In this document: positions 27,459 to 36,844 of the stretch, piece by piece | Numbering within the stretch: position 1 is the stretch's first letter | Layout: the number at the start of each line of letters is the position of its first letter | From: Deinococcus sedimenti | Lineage (GTDB): Bacteria; Deinococcota; Deinococci; Deinococcales; Deinococcaceae | Direction: 5' to 3' | NCBI RefSeq assembly: GCF_014648135.1 | Contig: NZ_BMQN01000012.1 | Location: 33,024-97,023, forward strand | DNA: 64,000 nucleotides | Program-made: the position numbers and the translations under genes | Notes under the pieces: generated by a model | Told to the model about the DNA's origin: nothing | Database searches by the model: none | What the model saw: the letters and a program-made list of their open reading frames with translations, nothing else

Positions 27459-30400
27459 TTATTCGCTGAATGTCGGAAGGGGCAGCGCCAGAAAGTTCGG
27501 TGGCGCGCCGCGTTCCAGCGTGCGGTACAGCGACCAGGCGCGGGTCCGCCACGCCCGGTCGTTGACACCGAGCGTCCGCGCCGCGTGATACTCGATCTCC
27601 GTCAGGCCAGCGGTCCGGCTGACCTGCGCCGCCTCCCGGAGGTCCGCAGCAGGGAGCGTCGCTCCAGGTAGGGTGGCGCGCAGCAGCAGCCCGCGGGCGA
27701 GGAACTCGTTCATCCGGCACGCCCGCGCCTGGTCCACCGACGCGTTGATCAGCGCCCGGGCCTCCGCGACCTCGCCGGACAGGACTCTGGCCTGGGCCAG
27801 CGCCTGCTGGGTGATCACGGTGGTCAGCGGGTAGGTCAGGGCGCGGGCGACCGCCTCGGCCTGCACGCCCCAGCGGGCGGCCACGTCGGCGTGACCGAGA
27901 CCCGCATGGGCGAACACCAGGGTCGACAGCAGCAGGGAGAGCCGCACGGGATCACCGGTCTCCTGGGCCAGCGCGAGCACCGGTTCCATGAGGGCCGCCG
28001 CTTCCCCGCACCGGCCGGCCCGCAGCGACACGAGGCTCCGGCGGTGCCACTGATCGATCAGGTGGGGCGCGTACGCCCCGAGGGCCGGCTGGGCGGCGTC
28101 GAGTTCGGCCAGCGCTTCCCGCAGGCGGCCCTGGCTGGAGTAGACGGTCGACAGGTGCACCTGCCGCACGGCGGTCTCGAACGGGGATTCCAGGCTGGGC
28201 GCCGTGAGCAGCGTCTCCGCCTGCGCGAGGTCACCCATCGCCCAGTACGTCCAGGCCAGGTTCCACCGGTACCAGGCCGGATCTGGACTTCCGGGCTGAC
28301 GGATCCGCGCGTGAATGCTCTCGTAGCGTCGGGCCGCTTCCACGAAGCGTCCGCCGACCCATAGGACCAGCGCGTGCTCGTTGATCAGTTCCGGGCGGTC
28401 AGGGTCCAGCGTCTGGGCCCGCACGATGGCCGCCTCGGCGGCGGTGAGCTGCCCGGCCCGGAGGTGAACGACGAACCGGGTGCGCCACACGTCCGCCTGT
28501 TCGGCGTCCGGCAAGGCCGCCAGTGCCGGTCCGGTCGCGCGGGTCACCTGCGTGACGGCCTCCTCGAGCCGGCCGCACAACCGGTACAGTTCGGCCAGCG
28601 CGGCGCGCAGCTGCACCTCGCGCCCTGCGTCCGGCGTGGCGTTCAGCGCGGCCAGCAGCGCCTGTTCCGCTGCGGCCGGATCACTGCCCCGCAGGGCCAC
28701 GCCCAGCCCATACTGCGCGTCTCCTCCGCCCTCGCCTGCGGCCTGGGCCGCCTGCAGCGCCTGCCGGAAGTCCTGCGCGGCGTCCTGCCACGAGCCGTGG
28801 CCAAGGGCCACCCAGCCGGCCCTCACCCAGTGAGGCGCGGCGCTCGCGGGGTGCCCCGCCGCCTCCCAGTGCCGCGCGATCCGCTCGGGCACCGCGCCGG
28901 TCCCGGGGTCCTCCAGGGACGCCGCGATCCTGGCGTGCAGCAGCGCCTGCACCGGGCGCGGCACGCCCAGCAGCGCTGCCTGCGAGATCAGGTCATGGGC
29001 GAACCCGGGTCCACTCATGATCTGCGCTGCCTCCAGCTCCGCCCACGGCTCCGCGAGGTCCACGGGGTGCACCTCCAGGACCTGCGCGGCCAGGTGGGCG
29101 CTGAAGTCCGAGTCGGCCACGGCGGCCACGCGCGCCAGTCTCAGCGCCGGGGCGGACACCTGCTGCAGCCGTCGGCGCAGCGTGGGCAGCAGCTGCGACG
29201 GGACGGGCAGCTGGCCCGGCGGGATCGGCCCGGCCAGCGCGCCGGAGTCCGCCAGGGCCCGGAGGGTCTCGATCACGAACAGCGGGTGGCCGCCCGTGTG
29301 CCGCCACAGGGCCGGGATCAGGAGGGGCTGAGCGGGACCGGTCCGCAGCGCGAGAAAATCACCGGTGAGGTTCGCGACGTCGGCTTCGCCCATGGGGCCG
29401 AGGTCCAGCAGGGTGGCCTCACGCGCCTCCACACGCCGGGCGAGGGTCTCTCGTCGCGCAGCGGGCAGTTCGGCGTCCCGCAGGGTCATCCCCACCGAGA
29501 TGCCCAGCGCCTGCCACGCCGGGTGAGCGGCCAGGAACATCCAGGCGTCCCAGCTCAGATCGTCCGCCCACTGCGCGTCGTCAATCAGCAGGGCGCCCGC
29601 CGGCCCGGACGTCGGGCGTCCACCCTGCAGGACGTCCGGGAGGACCGACACCACGAGCGCCGTCACGGCCTCCAGCAGGCGCCGCTGCGCCAGGGGCGAA
29701 CTCAGGGGATTCGACGTGGGCCGACCCGGCCACATGTCCGGCAGCAGGTGGGCGATCTCCGCGCGCACCCAGTCGTCCTGCACCCGGGGAGCGGAGTGCG
29801 GCAGGTTCGCCTGGGCGTCCAGAAGCCGCCGCAGCGCCTGCCCGAGCATCAGGTACGGCACCGCCTCGTCGCCGGGCCGGGCGTCGAGGGTCAGCAGGGG
29901 ACCGCGGGTGGTCAGGACCTCGCGCAGCAGCCGGGTCTTCCCCACTCCGGCCGGTCCACGCACCAGCGCCACCTGCCCTGCGTTCAGTGCGGCCGTCAGG
30001 TCGGCCCACTCGCGGGTCCGGCCGGTCAGGGGCGGCGTCCACGCGGCACTCGGCCCGGACCGGGCGGGTGGGGCGCCGGGACCTGCCGGGCGCACACCCG
30101 GCACCGGCTGCCGGATGGACGCGGCCAGCGCGGCCGTCTCGGGCAGCGGACTGACGCCCAGGTCGCGTCTGAGCAGGTCCTCAAAGGCCGTGAAGGCGGC
30201 CAGTGCGGCGCCGCGGTCCTCCAGGGCCAGGTGAAGGGTCATCACCAGGCGGTGCGCGGACTCCGAGAGGGGATCGAGGGTGAGGAGGTGCGTGGCCAGT
30301 TGCAGGGCGCGCCGGACCTCACCGGACTCGCGCGCCCGGTGGACTCGTCGCCACAACGCGGCGCGGCGCGCGTCCCGGTGCCGCTCCCGGGCCGCGCGCA

Positions 30401-30809
30401 GCCAGTCCTCGAATTCCGGGCAGTCGCTGAACTCCTGACCGGCCAGCACCTCATCGGCGCGCCGGTCATCCGTGTCGTCGGCGCGGTCGTCCGCACGCGG
30501 GTCGTCCTGGTCCGTGCCGGTCAGGTCACAGGTGACGCCCGCGCCGAGTTCCAGGGTCGCCTCGCCCAGCAGGAGGTTCGCACCGGTCTGGGACCGGATC
30601 CGCCAGATGGTCTGGCGCAGGTTGCTCCGGGCGGCCCGGTCGGGCACGTCCGGCCACAGCAGGCCCGCGAGCCGCGCCCGCGGCGTCTGGCCTCCCACGC
30701 ATAGGTAGGCGAACAGGGCGGCAGTCTTGCGTTCCAGCGGGCGGGTGCTTCCGTTCACCGTCAGCGTGGGGCGGCCCAGCAGGTTCAGGTGAATGGACGC
30801 GTCGGGCAC
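27459..30809 (-). CDS. SARP-type regulator with NTPase and TPR domains
   Basis: 1116 residues. Residues 5-95 form an OmpR/SARP winged helix (IHLNLLGRPTLTVNGSTRPL, AGLLWPDVPDRAARSNLRQT). An acidic linker (about 100-120, many Asp) precedes a BTAD domain (about 125-255). An AAA/STAND-like NTPase follows, with Walker A in LVRGPAGVGKTRLL and Walker B in LLIDDAQWADD (about 285-560). The C-terminal 450 residues are TPR-like helices (for example VWRTRFVVHLRAGQLTAAEA). Such proteins are large signal-integrating activators related to MalT and AfsR. It ends 156 bp before the surface operon on the same strand, so it may regulate that operon. The ligand is unknown. Confidence 0.85.
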   Translation of the reverse strand: MPDASIHLNLLGRPTLTVNGSTRPLERKTAALFAYLCVGGQTPRARLAGLLWPDVPDRAARSNLRQTIWRIRSQTGANLLLGEATLELGAGVTCDLTGTDQDDPRADDRADDTDDRRADEVLAGQEFSDCPEFEDWLRAARERHRDARRAALWRRVHRARESGEVRRALQLATHLLTLDPLSESAHRLVMTLHLALEDRGAALAAFTAFEDLLRRDLGVSPLPETAALAASIRQPVPGVRPAGPGAPPARSGPSAAWTPPLTGRTREWADLTAALNAGQVALVRGPAGVGKTRLLREVLTTRGPLLTLDARPGDEAVPYLMLGQALRRLLDAQANLPHSAPRVQDDWVRAEIAHLLPDMWPGRPTSNPLSSPLAQRRLLEAVTALVVSVLPDVLQGGRPTSGPAGALLIDDAQWADDLSWDAWMFLAAHPAWQALGISVGMTLRDAELPAARRETLARRVEAREATLLDLGPMGEADVANLTGDFLALRTGPAQPLLIPALWRHTGGHPLFVIETLRALADSGALAGPIPPGQLPVPSQLLPTLRRRLQQVSAPALRLARVAAVADSDFSAHLAAQVLEVHPVDLAEPWAELEAAQIMSGPGFAHDLISQAALLGVPRPVQALLHARIAASLEDPGTGAVPERIARHWEAAGHPASAAPHWVRAGWVALGHGSWQDAAQDFRQALQAAQAAGEGGGDAQYGLGVALRGSDPAAAEQALLAALNATPDAGREVQLRAALAELYRLCGRLEEAVTQVTRATGPALAALPDAEQADVWRTRFVVHLRAGQLTAAEAAIVRAQTLDPDRPELINEHALVLWVGGRFVEAARRYESIHARIRQPGSPDPAWYRWNLAWTYWAMGDLAQAETLLTAPSLESPFETAVRQVHLSTVYSSQGRLREALAELDAAQPALGAYAPHLIDQWHRRSLVSLRAGRCGEAAALMEPVLALAQETGDPVRLSLLLSTLVFAHAGLGHADVAARWGVQAEAVARALTYPLTTVITQQALAQARVLSGEVAEARALINASVDQARACRMNEFLARGLLLRATLPGATLPAADLREAAQVSRTAGLTEIEYHAARTLGVNDRAWRTRAWSLYRTLERGAPPNFLALPLPTFSE

Positions 30810-31239
30810 ACCCGACAGTATGGGGGTCCGGCGACCGCCCCGGTGACGCCCCGGCGCAGAGACGCGGCGCGGATGCCGACACCGCGCCTGCGGAGACGCC
30901 GTCAGGACGGAGGGCCGCCGTTCAGGTGAGTGCCCGTGATGGGGCTGGGACAGACGGAACGGGCGACGTCGCCCGCTGGCTCAGCGCGGCCCCTCGCAGC
31001 TCAAGCGCCGGGTGGTCCGGGCCTGAGTCGTCCGGACGAGAGACGAGCGGCCGCACGGTCCACGCGCGCCCTCCCCGCAGCGTGCCGCGGGGGCGGAGAC
31101 CGCCGGGCGCTGCCCGTGAATCGGTGTTCCCGGCGACGCCGGGAGGCTCGGCCCGCACCATGGAATGACTCCGGGTGGGCCTCATGGCGGGCGCGCCGGT
31201 GCCCTGTGCCCCGTGGGCGGATGCGGAGTGGCGCCGCCT
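30810..31239. other. Intergenic region between the SARP regulator and parA
   Basis: About 430 bp, GC-rich, divergent promoter region for the leftward SARP gene and the rightward parAB operon. Open frames occur on both strands, but their residue composition is Arg/Pro/Ala-rich shadow type and none shows a recognisable domain. No gene is called. Confidence 0.5.
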
Positions 31240-31257
31240 GTTATTTGATGAAATAAC
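31240..31257. promoter_or_regulatory. parS-like palindrome upstream of parA
   Basis: GTTATTT-GATG-AAATAAC: arms of seven bases pair perfectly and the central AT is also symmetric, so 16 of 18 positions are palindromic. It stands out as AT-rich and sits 30 bp before the parA start, overlapping the -35 zone of the leaderless promoter. It could be the centromere bound by ParB, the autoregulatory operator of parAB, or both. Confidence 0.5.
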
Positions 31258-31275
31258 GCCGGTCCGCAGACCCGC

Positions 31276-31287
31276 TAGTCTGACGGG
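31276..31287 (+). promoter_or_regulatory. Leaderless-type -10 element of parA
   Basis: TAGTCT at 31276-31281 is followed by six bases and the GTG start at 31288, the TANNNT-N6-start pattern. No Shine-Dalgarno sequence is present. Confidence 0.45.
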
Positions 31288-32055
31288 GTGAAAACGATCA
31301 CCGTGTTCAACCACGCCGGAGGGGCCGGCAAGACCAGCCTCGTCCGGGATGTGGGCTACGAGATGGCGCGCAGCGGGCTGCGGGTCCTTCTGATCGACCT
31401 CGACCCTCAGGCCAACCTGACCGGCTGGCTGGGGATCGACGGGGTCAACCGGCAGCAGACGGTCTACCCGGTGGCGGTCGAAGGCCACCCGCTGCCCGAG
31501 CCCACGTCGGTCCACGGTCTGAACCTGATCCCGTCCCACGTCAGTCTGGCGGTCGCCGAGGGTCAGATGATGGGCCGCGTCGGCGCCCAGAGTCGCCTGC
31601 GCCGCGCCCTGCAGGACGTCCGCGACCTGTACGACCTCGTGCTGATCGACAGTCCGCCCAGCCTCGGGCAGCTGTCCATCCTGGGTGCACTGGCCGCCGA
31701 TCACATGGTCGTTCCGATTCCGACCCGTCAGAAGGGGCTGGACGCCATGCCCGGCCTGCAGGGTGCGTTCGCCGAATACCGGGAGGTGCGCCCCGACCTG
31801 ACGGTCGCGCTGTACGTTCCCACCTTCTACGACGCCCGCCGTCTGCACGACCGGGAGGTGCTCACCGACCTGCGGGGCGCGCTCTCGCCGCTCGCGACGC
31901 CGGTACCCCAGCGCGAGGCGGTCTGGCTGGACTCCACCGCGCAGGGCGCCCCGGTCGGCGTGTACGCGCCGGGCAGCCCGGTACACCGCGACGTGCAGCA
32001 GCTCACCACCGACGTCGCTCAGGCCCTCGGCCTGCCGTACCAGGTGAACGCATGA
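31288..32055 (+). CDS. parA: ParA-family partition ATPase
   Basis: 255 residues from a leaderless GTG. Walker A is [18 protein letters not shown]; the family signature is KGGxGKT, so the signature Lys before GG is replaced by Ala while the P-loop Lys remains. Walker A' is [17 protein letters not shown] and the later segment is [16 protein letters not shown]. The protein drives segregation of the replicon by ATP-dependent interplay with ParB bound to the centromere. It has no N-terminal helix-turn-helix (type Ib-like size), so repression of the operon would depend on ParB or another factor. parB follows with an ATGA overlap. Together with repA at 36.8 kb it marks this as the maintenance region of a separate replicon. 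Confidence 0.9.
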   Translation: MKTITVFNHAGGAGKTSLVRDVGYEMARSGLRVLLIDLDPQANLTGWLGIDGVNRQQTVYPVAVEGHPLPEPTSVHGLNLIPSHVSLAVAEGQMMGRVGAQSRLRRALQDVRDLYDLVLIDSPPSLGQLSILGALAADHMVVPIPTRQKGLDAMPGLQGAFAEYREVRPDLTVALYVPTFYDARRLHDREVLTDLRGALSPLATPVPQREAVWLDSTAQGAPVGVYAPGSPVHRDVQQLTTDVAQALGLPYQVNA

Positions 32056-32939
32056 CGCGCCGCCCCCGTCCCGAGCGGCGCCGCGACCTCGCCGGCCTGA
32101 TCGGCGCCGACGCGCCCGACCTGACCCGCCGGAACCTCCCCGACACCCACCTGCCGGTCACGGTCCTCACTCCCGGGCCGTCGCAGCCCCGCCGGGCCTT
32201 CGACGCCGGGAGCCTGGATTCGCTGGCGCGCAGCATCCGCGAACACGGCGTCCTGCAGCCCCTGCTGGTGCGCCCCGCCGGGAACCAGTACGAGATCGTC
32301 GCCGGTGAACGCCGCTGGCGCGCCGCTCAGCTGGCCGACCTGACCGAGGTGCCCGTCGTGATCCGCGACATCGGCGACACCGAAGCCCGGCAGATCGCCC
32401 TGATCGAGAACCTGCAGCGCGACGACCTGAACACCCTGGATGAGGTGGACGCGAAACTCGAACTGGTCGCCACCACCCTGAACGTCCCCCTCCAGGACGC
32501 CCGGGGCCGCCTGATGCAGCTCCTGCGGGAGGAACCCGGCGCGGATCACGCGGCATTGGAGCAGCTGTTCGCGGCGCTGGGTGAACAGTGGACGTCGTTC
32601 GCCCGCAACAAGCTCAAGATCCTGAACTGGCCCGCGCCCCTGCTGGCCGCCGTGCGTCAGGGCCTGGCGTACACGGCCGCCCAGCTGATCGCCCAGGCGG
32701 ACCCGGCCCAGCACGAGCGGCTGATCACGCTGGCGCGGTCAGGCGCCACCCGCAGCGAACTGCGGGACGCCATTCAGCAGGGAAAAGCCCGCCCGGCCGC
32801 CCCGGCACCCGCGCAGGAGGTGGTGCGTCAGATGGGCCGGACGCAGTGGCTCAACAGCCTGACCGCCGATGAGACCCGGGACCTCGACCGCTGGCTGGCC
32901 CGGATGCCCGCGTCCCTCAGAGCCAAACTGAAATCCTGA
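32052..32939 (+). CDS. parB: ParB-family centromere-binding protein
   Basis: 295 residues. The N-terminal region has an Arg-rich start followed by the ParB/Srx fold: [18 protein letters not shown], the nucleotide-binding box [12 protein letters not shown], and [18 protein letters not shown]. The GERRxRA box is the CTP-binding motif of the family. A helix-turn-helix region follows (about 145-210, [18 protein letters not shown]). The C-terminal part ends in a short dimerisation-like segment ([19 protein letters not shown]). It overlaps parA by four bases. It should bind a parS-type site, for which the palindrome at 31240-31257 is the best candidate in this window. Confidence 0.9.
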   Translation: MTRRPRPERRRDLAGLIGADAPDLTRRNLPDTHLPVTVLTPGPSQPRRAFDAGSLDSLARSIREHGVLQPLLVRPAGNQYEIVAGERRWRAAQLADLTEVPVVIRDIGDTEARQIALIENLQRDDLNTLDEVDAKLELVATTLNVPLQDARGRLMQLLREEPGADHAALEQLFAALGEQWTSFARNKLKILNWPAPLLAAVRQGLAYTAAQLIAQADPAQHERLITLARSGATRSELRDAIQQGKARPAAPAPAQEVVRQMGRTQWLNSLTADETRDLDRWLARMPASLRAKLKS

Positions 32940-33014
32940 CGCCCGTCAGGCACCGGGCAGGCCGCAAGCGGGACGCCGCGCCGCCGACCGCTGGACCCTG
33001 ACCCGGGTGCCGAC

Positions 33015-34217
33015 TCACCACTGCAGCTGGCGCACCTGCAGGCCGTACCGCCCGTCCCGGTCCTCCCGCCAGGCCAGGATCACCTCACCGCCCGCGAGCC
33101 GGGCCAGGCGGGGCGTGCGCGCGTCACGCGTGGGATTCACGTTCAGGACCGTCGGCCGGCTCCAGGAGAGGCCGTCCCAGCGGGCGGCCAGAACCCGTCC
33201 CAGGCTCCCCTGCTCGTCGGTCCAGGCCACCACAGGGTGGCCGGAGGAATCCAGCAGCAGATCCAGGTCGGTGGCCTGACCGGCATTGACCGGCCCTCCC
33301 TGCGGCGCCCACTGCGCGCCGGTCCATGCGGCGACGAACACGGCGTCACGTCCCGGGACGCCCTCGATCCAGGCCACCGTGGGCCGGTCTCCGTCCTGCA
33401 GGACCAGTCGAGGCGAAGCGAGGTACGTCGGCGCGCGGCCGCTGACCGGTCCGCCCAGCGCCGTCCAGCGGCCGTCCCGCCACGCCCGGACGAGCAGACG
33501 CGTGGTCAGCACCTCGCCTTCGAGATACGCCACGAGCGGCCCGCGGGCGGTGAGGGCCAGCGCAGGACTGCGCGAGAACCGATCCAGCCGGTTGAGCGGG
33601 GCGCTCCGGGTCCACTGCCCGTCCGGGCCCCAGGTGCGGTAGGTCAGCCAGGTCTGCTGCTCGTTGGCGGCGTTGCGGCGGTACTCGCCGTGAATGAGGA
33701 CCGGTTCGCCGTTCAGAGCGCCCACCGCGCGGGTGCGGGCAGCGGCGGGGGAACTCACGCCGAGGTACCGGGTCCTCCAGTCCGTCCACGCGCCACTGCG
33801 GAACGCCCGGAACACGATCACGTCGTTGTCTCCGTAGTTCTCGTTCCAGACCATCACAGGCGTACCCTGCGCGTCGACGCGCAGGTCCAGATTCGAGACC
33901 GGGCGAGGCTGATCGTAGTTCAGGATGTCTCCGACCGGCGCCCAGCGGCCCGCCGCCCACGCCTGCAGGCGCACCGCGCGGCCCTGGAACGCGCCGCGCC
34001 AGCTCGCCCCGCGCCGGTCGTCCTGAATGGTGGCCAGCAGCAGCCCACCATCCGGCGCGGCGGCCACCTGAAGGTCACGGACCGGCTGCCGGCTCAGGGG
34101 AGGCGCAGACCACGGAACGGCCCTCAGGGCCGGCCGGTTCCCACCACCCGCCAGGGCACTACTCAGGAGGGCGCCGCCCAGCAGGACACCCACGGCAAGG
34201 ATTCGCATCAGGGCCAT
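33015..34217 (-). CDS. Secreted beta-propeller-like protein
   Basis: 400 residues with a signal peptide (MRILAVGVLLGGALLSSALA, from the second ATG at 34208; the ATG at 34217 adds three residues). The mature part has about six repeats with the pattern D-x(2)-G-x-PVVAW followed by an aromatic strand: AQGTPVMVWNENYGDND, NGEPVLIHGEYRRN, RGPLVAYLEGEV, GDRPTVAWIEGVPGRDAV, SGHPVVAWTDEQGSLG and GGEVILAWREDRDGRYG. This is the blade pattern of six- or seven-bladed propellers of the sialidase/BNR-like superfamily, but no Asp-box (SxDxGxTW) is present and no catalytic residue can be named. Probably a secreted or periplasmic binding protein. It converges with parAB from the other side. Confidence 0.65.
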   Translation of the reverse strand: MALMRILAVGVLLGGALLSSALAGGGNRPALRAVPWSAPPLSRQPVRDLQVAAAPDGGLLLATIQDDRRGASWRGAFQGRAVRLQAWAAGRWAPVGDILNYDQPRPVSNLDLRVDAQGTPVMVWNENYGDNDVIVFRAFRSGAWTDWRTRYLGVSSPAAARTRAVGALNGEPVLIHGEYRRNAANEQQTWLTYRTWGPDGQWTRSAPLNRLDRFSRSPALALTARGPLVAYLEGEVLTTRLLVRAWRDGRWTALGGPVSGRAPTYLASPRLVLQDGDRPTVAWIEGVPGRDAVFVAAWTGAQWAPQGGPVNAGQATDLDLLLDSSGHPVVAWTDEQGSLGRVLAARWDGLSWSRPTVLNVNPTRDARTPRLARLAGGEVILAWREDRDGRYGLQVRQLQW

Positions 34218-34429
34218 GGATCATTGTGCACACGCCGGCGCGCGCGGGGCCAGAGCGGACCCCGGCCTCACGCCGTCCAAGAGGACAGTGAGATCGCCAG
34301 CCGACGCCGGGCCACAGGTCACCCTGCATCTGCCCCAGTCTTCCTCGATCAGGGGGTCGCGTTGCGCGCCGAGCTCGACCCCTCCCGGCCATCTGGTGCC
34401 AGGACGGCCCGAATGGGTGGTGACACGCT

Positions 34430-34925
34430 GGTGACGTTGGAGCGACGAAAGACCCCCAGTGAGACCGCACGGCCGCTCGCCACCGTCGTCCCCACCAGAG
34501 ACGAGCGGGACGAGTGCAGCGGGCCGGATGGTGCAGATGCGAGCCGGCAGGTCGAGACCTGCCTGTGCTCGTCGCCGTGATCTGAATCCGATCTGCGGGC
34601 ACTCGTGTCGTCGTATGGTTGCAGCGAGTCACGGAGACCACGTGAGCGTACGCCACACCGTCGAGAACCGGAAGTGCACGAAGGCCTGCACCAGAACTCC
34701 AGTATTTGCCCACGTAGATCGTGACGCGGATGCCCTGCTCGCCCAGGAGACGGGTGAAGAAGGATCTGGCCGCTTCCGCATTCCTCTCACGAAGGAATAC
34801 GCACAGGGCAACACCGTGTTCGTGACGCCCCCGCACAACCGATGGGTGAGGCCGCCGACACTCAGCCTGACGTGGTGGTACAGCCAGACGGCATATCCAA
34901 TGACCTCACACGGGACTTGAGCTTC
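34430..34925 (-). pseudogene. Remnant of an IS6-family transposase
   Basis: Minus-strand translation in several frames gives pieces of one IS6-type transposase in order: EVIGYAVWLYHHVRLSVGGL (N-terminus, about 34915-34855), then directly CVFLRERNAEAARSFFTRLL and GLRALPVLDGVAYAHVVSV (C-terminal half, about 34820-34635), then in another frame IGFRSRRRAQAGLDLPARIC (about 34600-34545) and a last LHHPARCTRP-like piece. The middle with two of the catalytic acidic residues is deleted and at least two frameshifts are present, so it is inactive. No terminal inverted repeats or target duplication were found. The rest of 34218-34997 holds no supported gene. Confidence 0.7.
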
Positions 34926-34997
34926 TGACGGCCCAGCGTCGCGTCACCCGGCGCCAACACGGTGTCACAACCCCCCTGGACCGAGCGGGAGATCCCG

Positions 34998-36497
34998 TCA
35001 GGTGCCGCAGAAGGTGCGGTAACAGGCCGTCACGTCTGCAGGGGCCGGCGCCACGTACTCCGCATGCTCGGGCGTCTCGTCGTACGGCCGCTGCACGGCC
35101 GCCAGCAGGCGCTGGAACGCCCCGAGATCCCCGTCGTCGGACGCGGCCGCGAGGGCTTCCTCCACGCGGTGGTTGCGGGGTATGACGGCCGGGTTGACCT
35201 GCCGCATGCGCGCCGCTCTGTCACTCCAGTCCGCGGCTGAACTTCCCTCGCGGTCCGCCCGTGCTCGCCAGCGGTCCAGCCACGCATCGAGCTCGTGCGG
35301 CTCGGTGAACAGTGCCCGCAGTGGCTCCTCGTTCCTGTCCGCCGCGTCGGCCAGTCGCCGCCACCCGAGCGTGAAGTCCACCCGCTGCGCCTGCAGCAGG
35401 GTCAGCCAGGCCTCCGCGAGCGCGCGGTCACTTGGGTCATCACTGACCAGACCCAGTTTCGCCCGCTGCCCACGGAGCAGCGCCGCCTCGTACCACGCCG
35501 GGACGGCGTCGATCACCTCGGTCGCCTGCTCCACCGCGCGCGCGACGGCCGCCTCGCTGTCCGCCCCGGCGATGAGCGGCAGCAGCGTCTCAGCCAGTCG
35601 GGCCAGATTCCAGCGGGTCACAGGGGGCTGGTTGCCGTAGGCGTAGCGCCCACCGTGATCGATGGAGCTGAACACCGCGTCCGGGTCGTACGCTTCCAGG
35701 AACGCGCACGGACCGTAGTCGATCGTCTCACCGGAGAGCGCCACATTGTCCGTGTTGAGCACCCCGTGAATGAATCCGACGTTCATCCACCCGGCGATCA
35801 GTGTCGCCTGCCGCTGCGCGACCCGCCGCAGCAGGCCGAGGTACCGGTCAGGCGTTCCCACCAGGTCAGGGTCGTGGCGGGCGACAGCATAGTCGGCCAG
35901 CAGCCGCACACGCTCCGTATCGCGGCGGGCGCTGAAGTACTGGAAGGTTCCGACCCGGAGGTGACTGGCCGCCACGCGGGTGAGGACTGCGCCCGGTAGG
36001 GCCCGCTCCCGGTGGACGGTCTCGCCGGTGGCGGTCACGGCCAGGGCGCGGGTGGTGGGGAGCCCGAGGGCATGCATGGCCTCCCCGATGAGCGCCTCGC
36101 GCAGCATGGGTCCGACGGCGGCCTTGCCGTCGCCCCGACGGGAGAACGGCGTGCGGCCGGAACCTTTGAGCATCAGGTCGCGGCGTTGACCGAGGTCGTC
36201 GATGATTTCACCGAGGAGCAGGGCGCGGCCGTCCCCGAGTTGCGGGGAGAACCCCCCGAACTGATGTCCGGCGTACGCCTGCGCGAGGGGCTCAGCTCCC
36301 TCAGGCACGTGATTGCCCGCGAAGATCACGGCGCCGTCAGGCCCATCCAGCAGCTCGGGGTTCAACCCCAACTCGAGCGCCAGTCCCCGGTTGAAGAACA
36401 GCAGGTTCGGCGCAGGTACGGTGGCAGGTTGCCATGGTGCGGAGCAGCCCGGAAGATCCCGGGCGTAGGTGTTCTCGAACTGGAACAGGACGGTCAT
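34998..36497 (-). CDS. selO: SelO/YdiU-family protein adenylyltransferase (AMPylase)
   Basis: 499 residues, normal length for bacterial SelO. The pseudokinase core is clear: AQAYAGHQFGGFSPQLGDGR (glycine-rich entry), LMLKGSGRTPFSRRGDGKAA (ATP-contact Lys and Arg), HGVLNTDNVALSGETIDYGP (catalytic Asn and the DYG metal-binding Asp). The C-terminus ends in CYRTFCGT, the Cys pair matching the redox-regulatory position of SelO proteins where eukaryotes use selenocysteine. It transfers AMP from ATP to Ser, Thr or Tyr of target proteins and is linked to oxidative stress in other bacteria. It stands alone between the IS remnant and repA, transcribed leftward; no operon partner. Confidence 0.9.
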   Translation of the reverse strand: MTVLFQFENTYARDLPGCSAPWQPATVPAPNLLFFNRGLALELGLNPELLDGPDGAVIFAGNHVPEGAEPLAQAYAGHQFGGFSPQLGDGRALLLGEIIDDLGQRRDLMLKGSGRTPFSRRGDGKAAVGPMLREALIGEAMHALGLPTTRALAVTATGETVHRERALPGAVLTRVAASHLRVGTFQYFSARRDTERVRLLADYAVARHDPDLVGTPDRYLGLLRRVAQRQATLIAGWMNVGFIHGVLNTDNVALSGETIDYGPCAFLEAYDPDAVFSSIDHGGRYAYGNQPPVTRWNLARLAETLLPLIAGADSEAAVARAVEQATEVIDAVPAWYEAALLRGQRAKLGLVSDDPSDRALAEAWLTLLQAQRVDFTLGWRRLADAADRNEEPLRALFTEPHELDAWLDRWRARADREGSSAADWSDRAARMRQVNPAVIPRNHRVEEALAAASDDGDLGAFQRLLAAVQRPYDETPEHAEYVAPAPADVTACYRTFCGT

Positions 36498-36844
36498 GGC
36501 AGACAGTCTGGCGCCTTTCCAGACACGGACTGCATCCTGGCCACAGTTCGCCGCGGCTCAGACCGGAGGACAGGACGGTGCCGCCTCGGGAGATGGACGT
36601 GGCGGCGCGCTCTGAATGAGGGGCGGAGGAGGGCCGACTCACGCCCACTTCCGATGACTGGCCTGGGCCGAGTCTCTACTCGAAACTATCCAAACTTTGG
36701 GGCCAGCCCAACAGTGGCTCTTCCGTCACCCTGACGCGAACAACTGGCCACAGGCGTGTCGAGGGAACTCATCAACACGCCTGACAAGCGCGATCAACAC
36801 CACCTTGTCGCCACTCACGGCGTGGACATCGGGGCGGCCTTCAG
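36498..36844. other. Intergenic region between repA and selO
   Basis: About 350 bp that must contain the repA transcript end and the selO promoter, both leftward. No coding sequence, repeat or clear terminator hairpin with a T-run was seen. Confidence 0.5.

Noticed and set aside
30922..31986. Minus-strand frame overlapping parA and the intergenic region
   Set aside because: Composition is typical of a shadow frame, and the plus strand encodes an unmistakable ParA.
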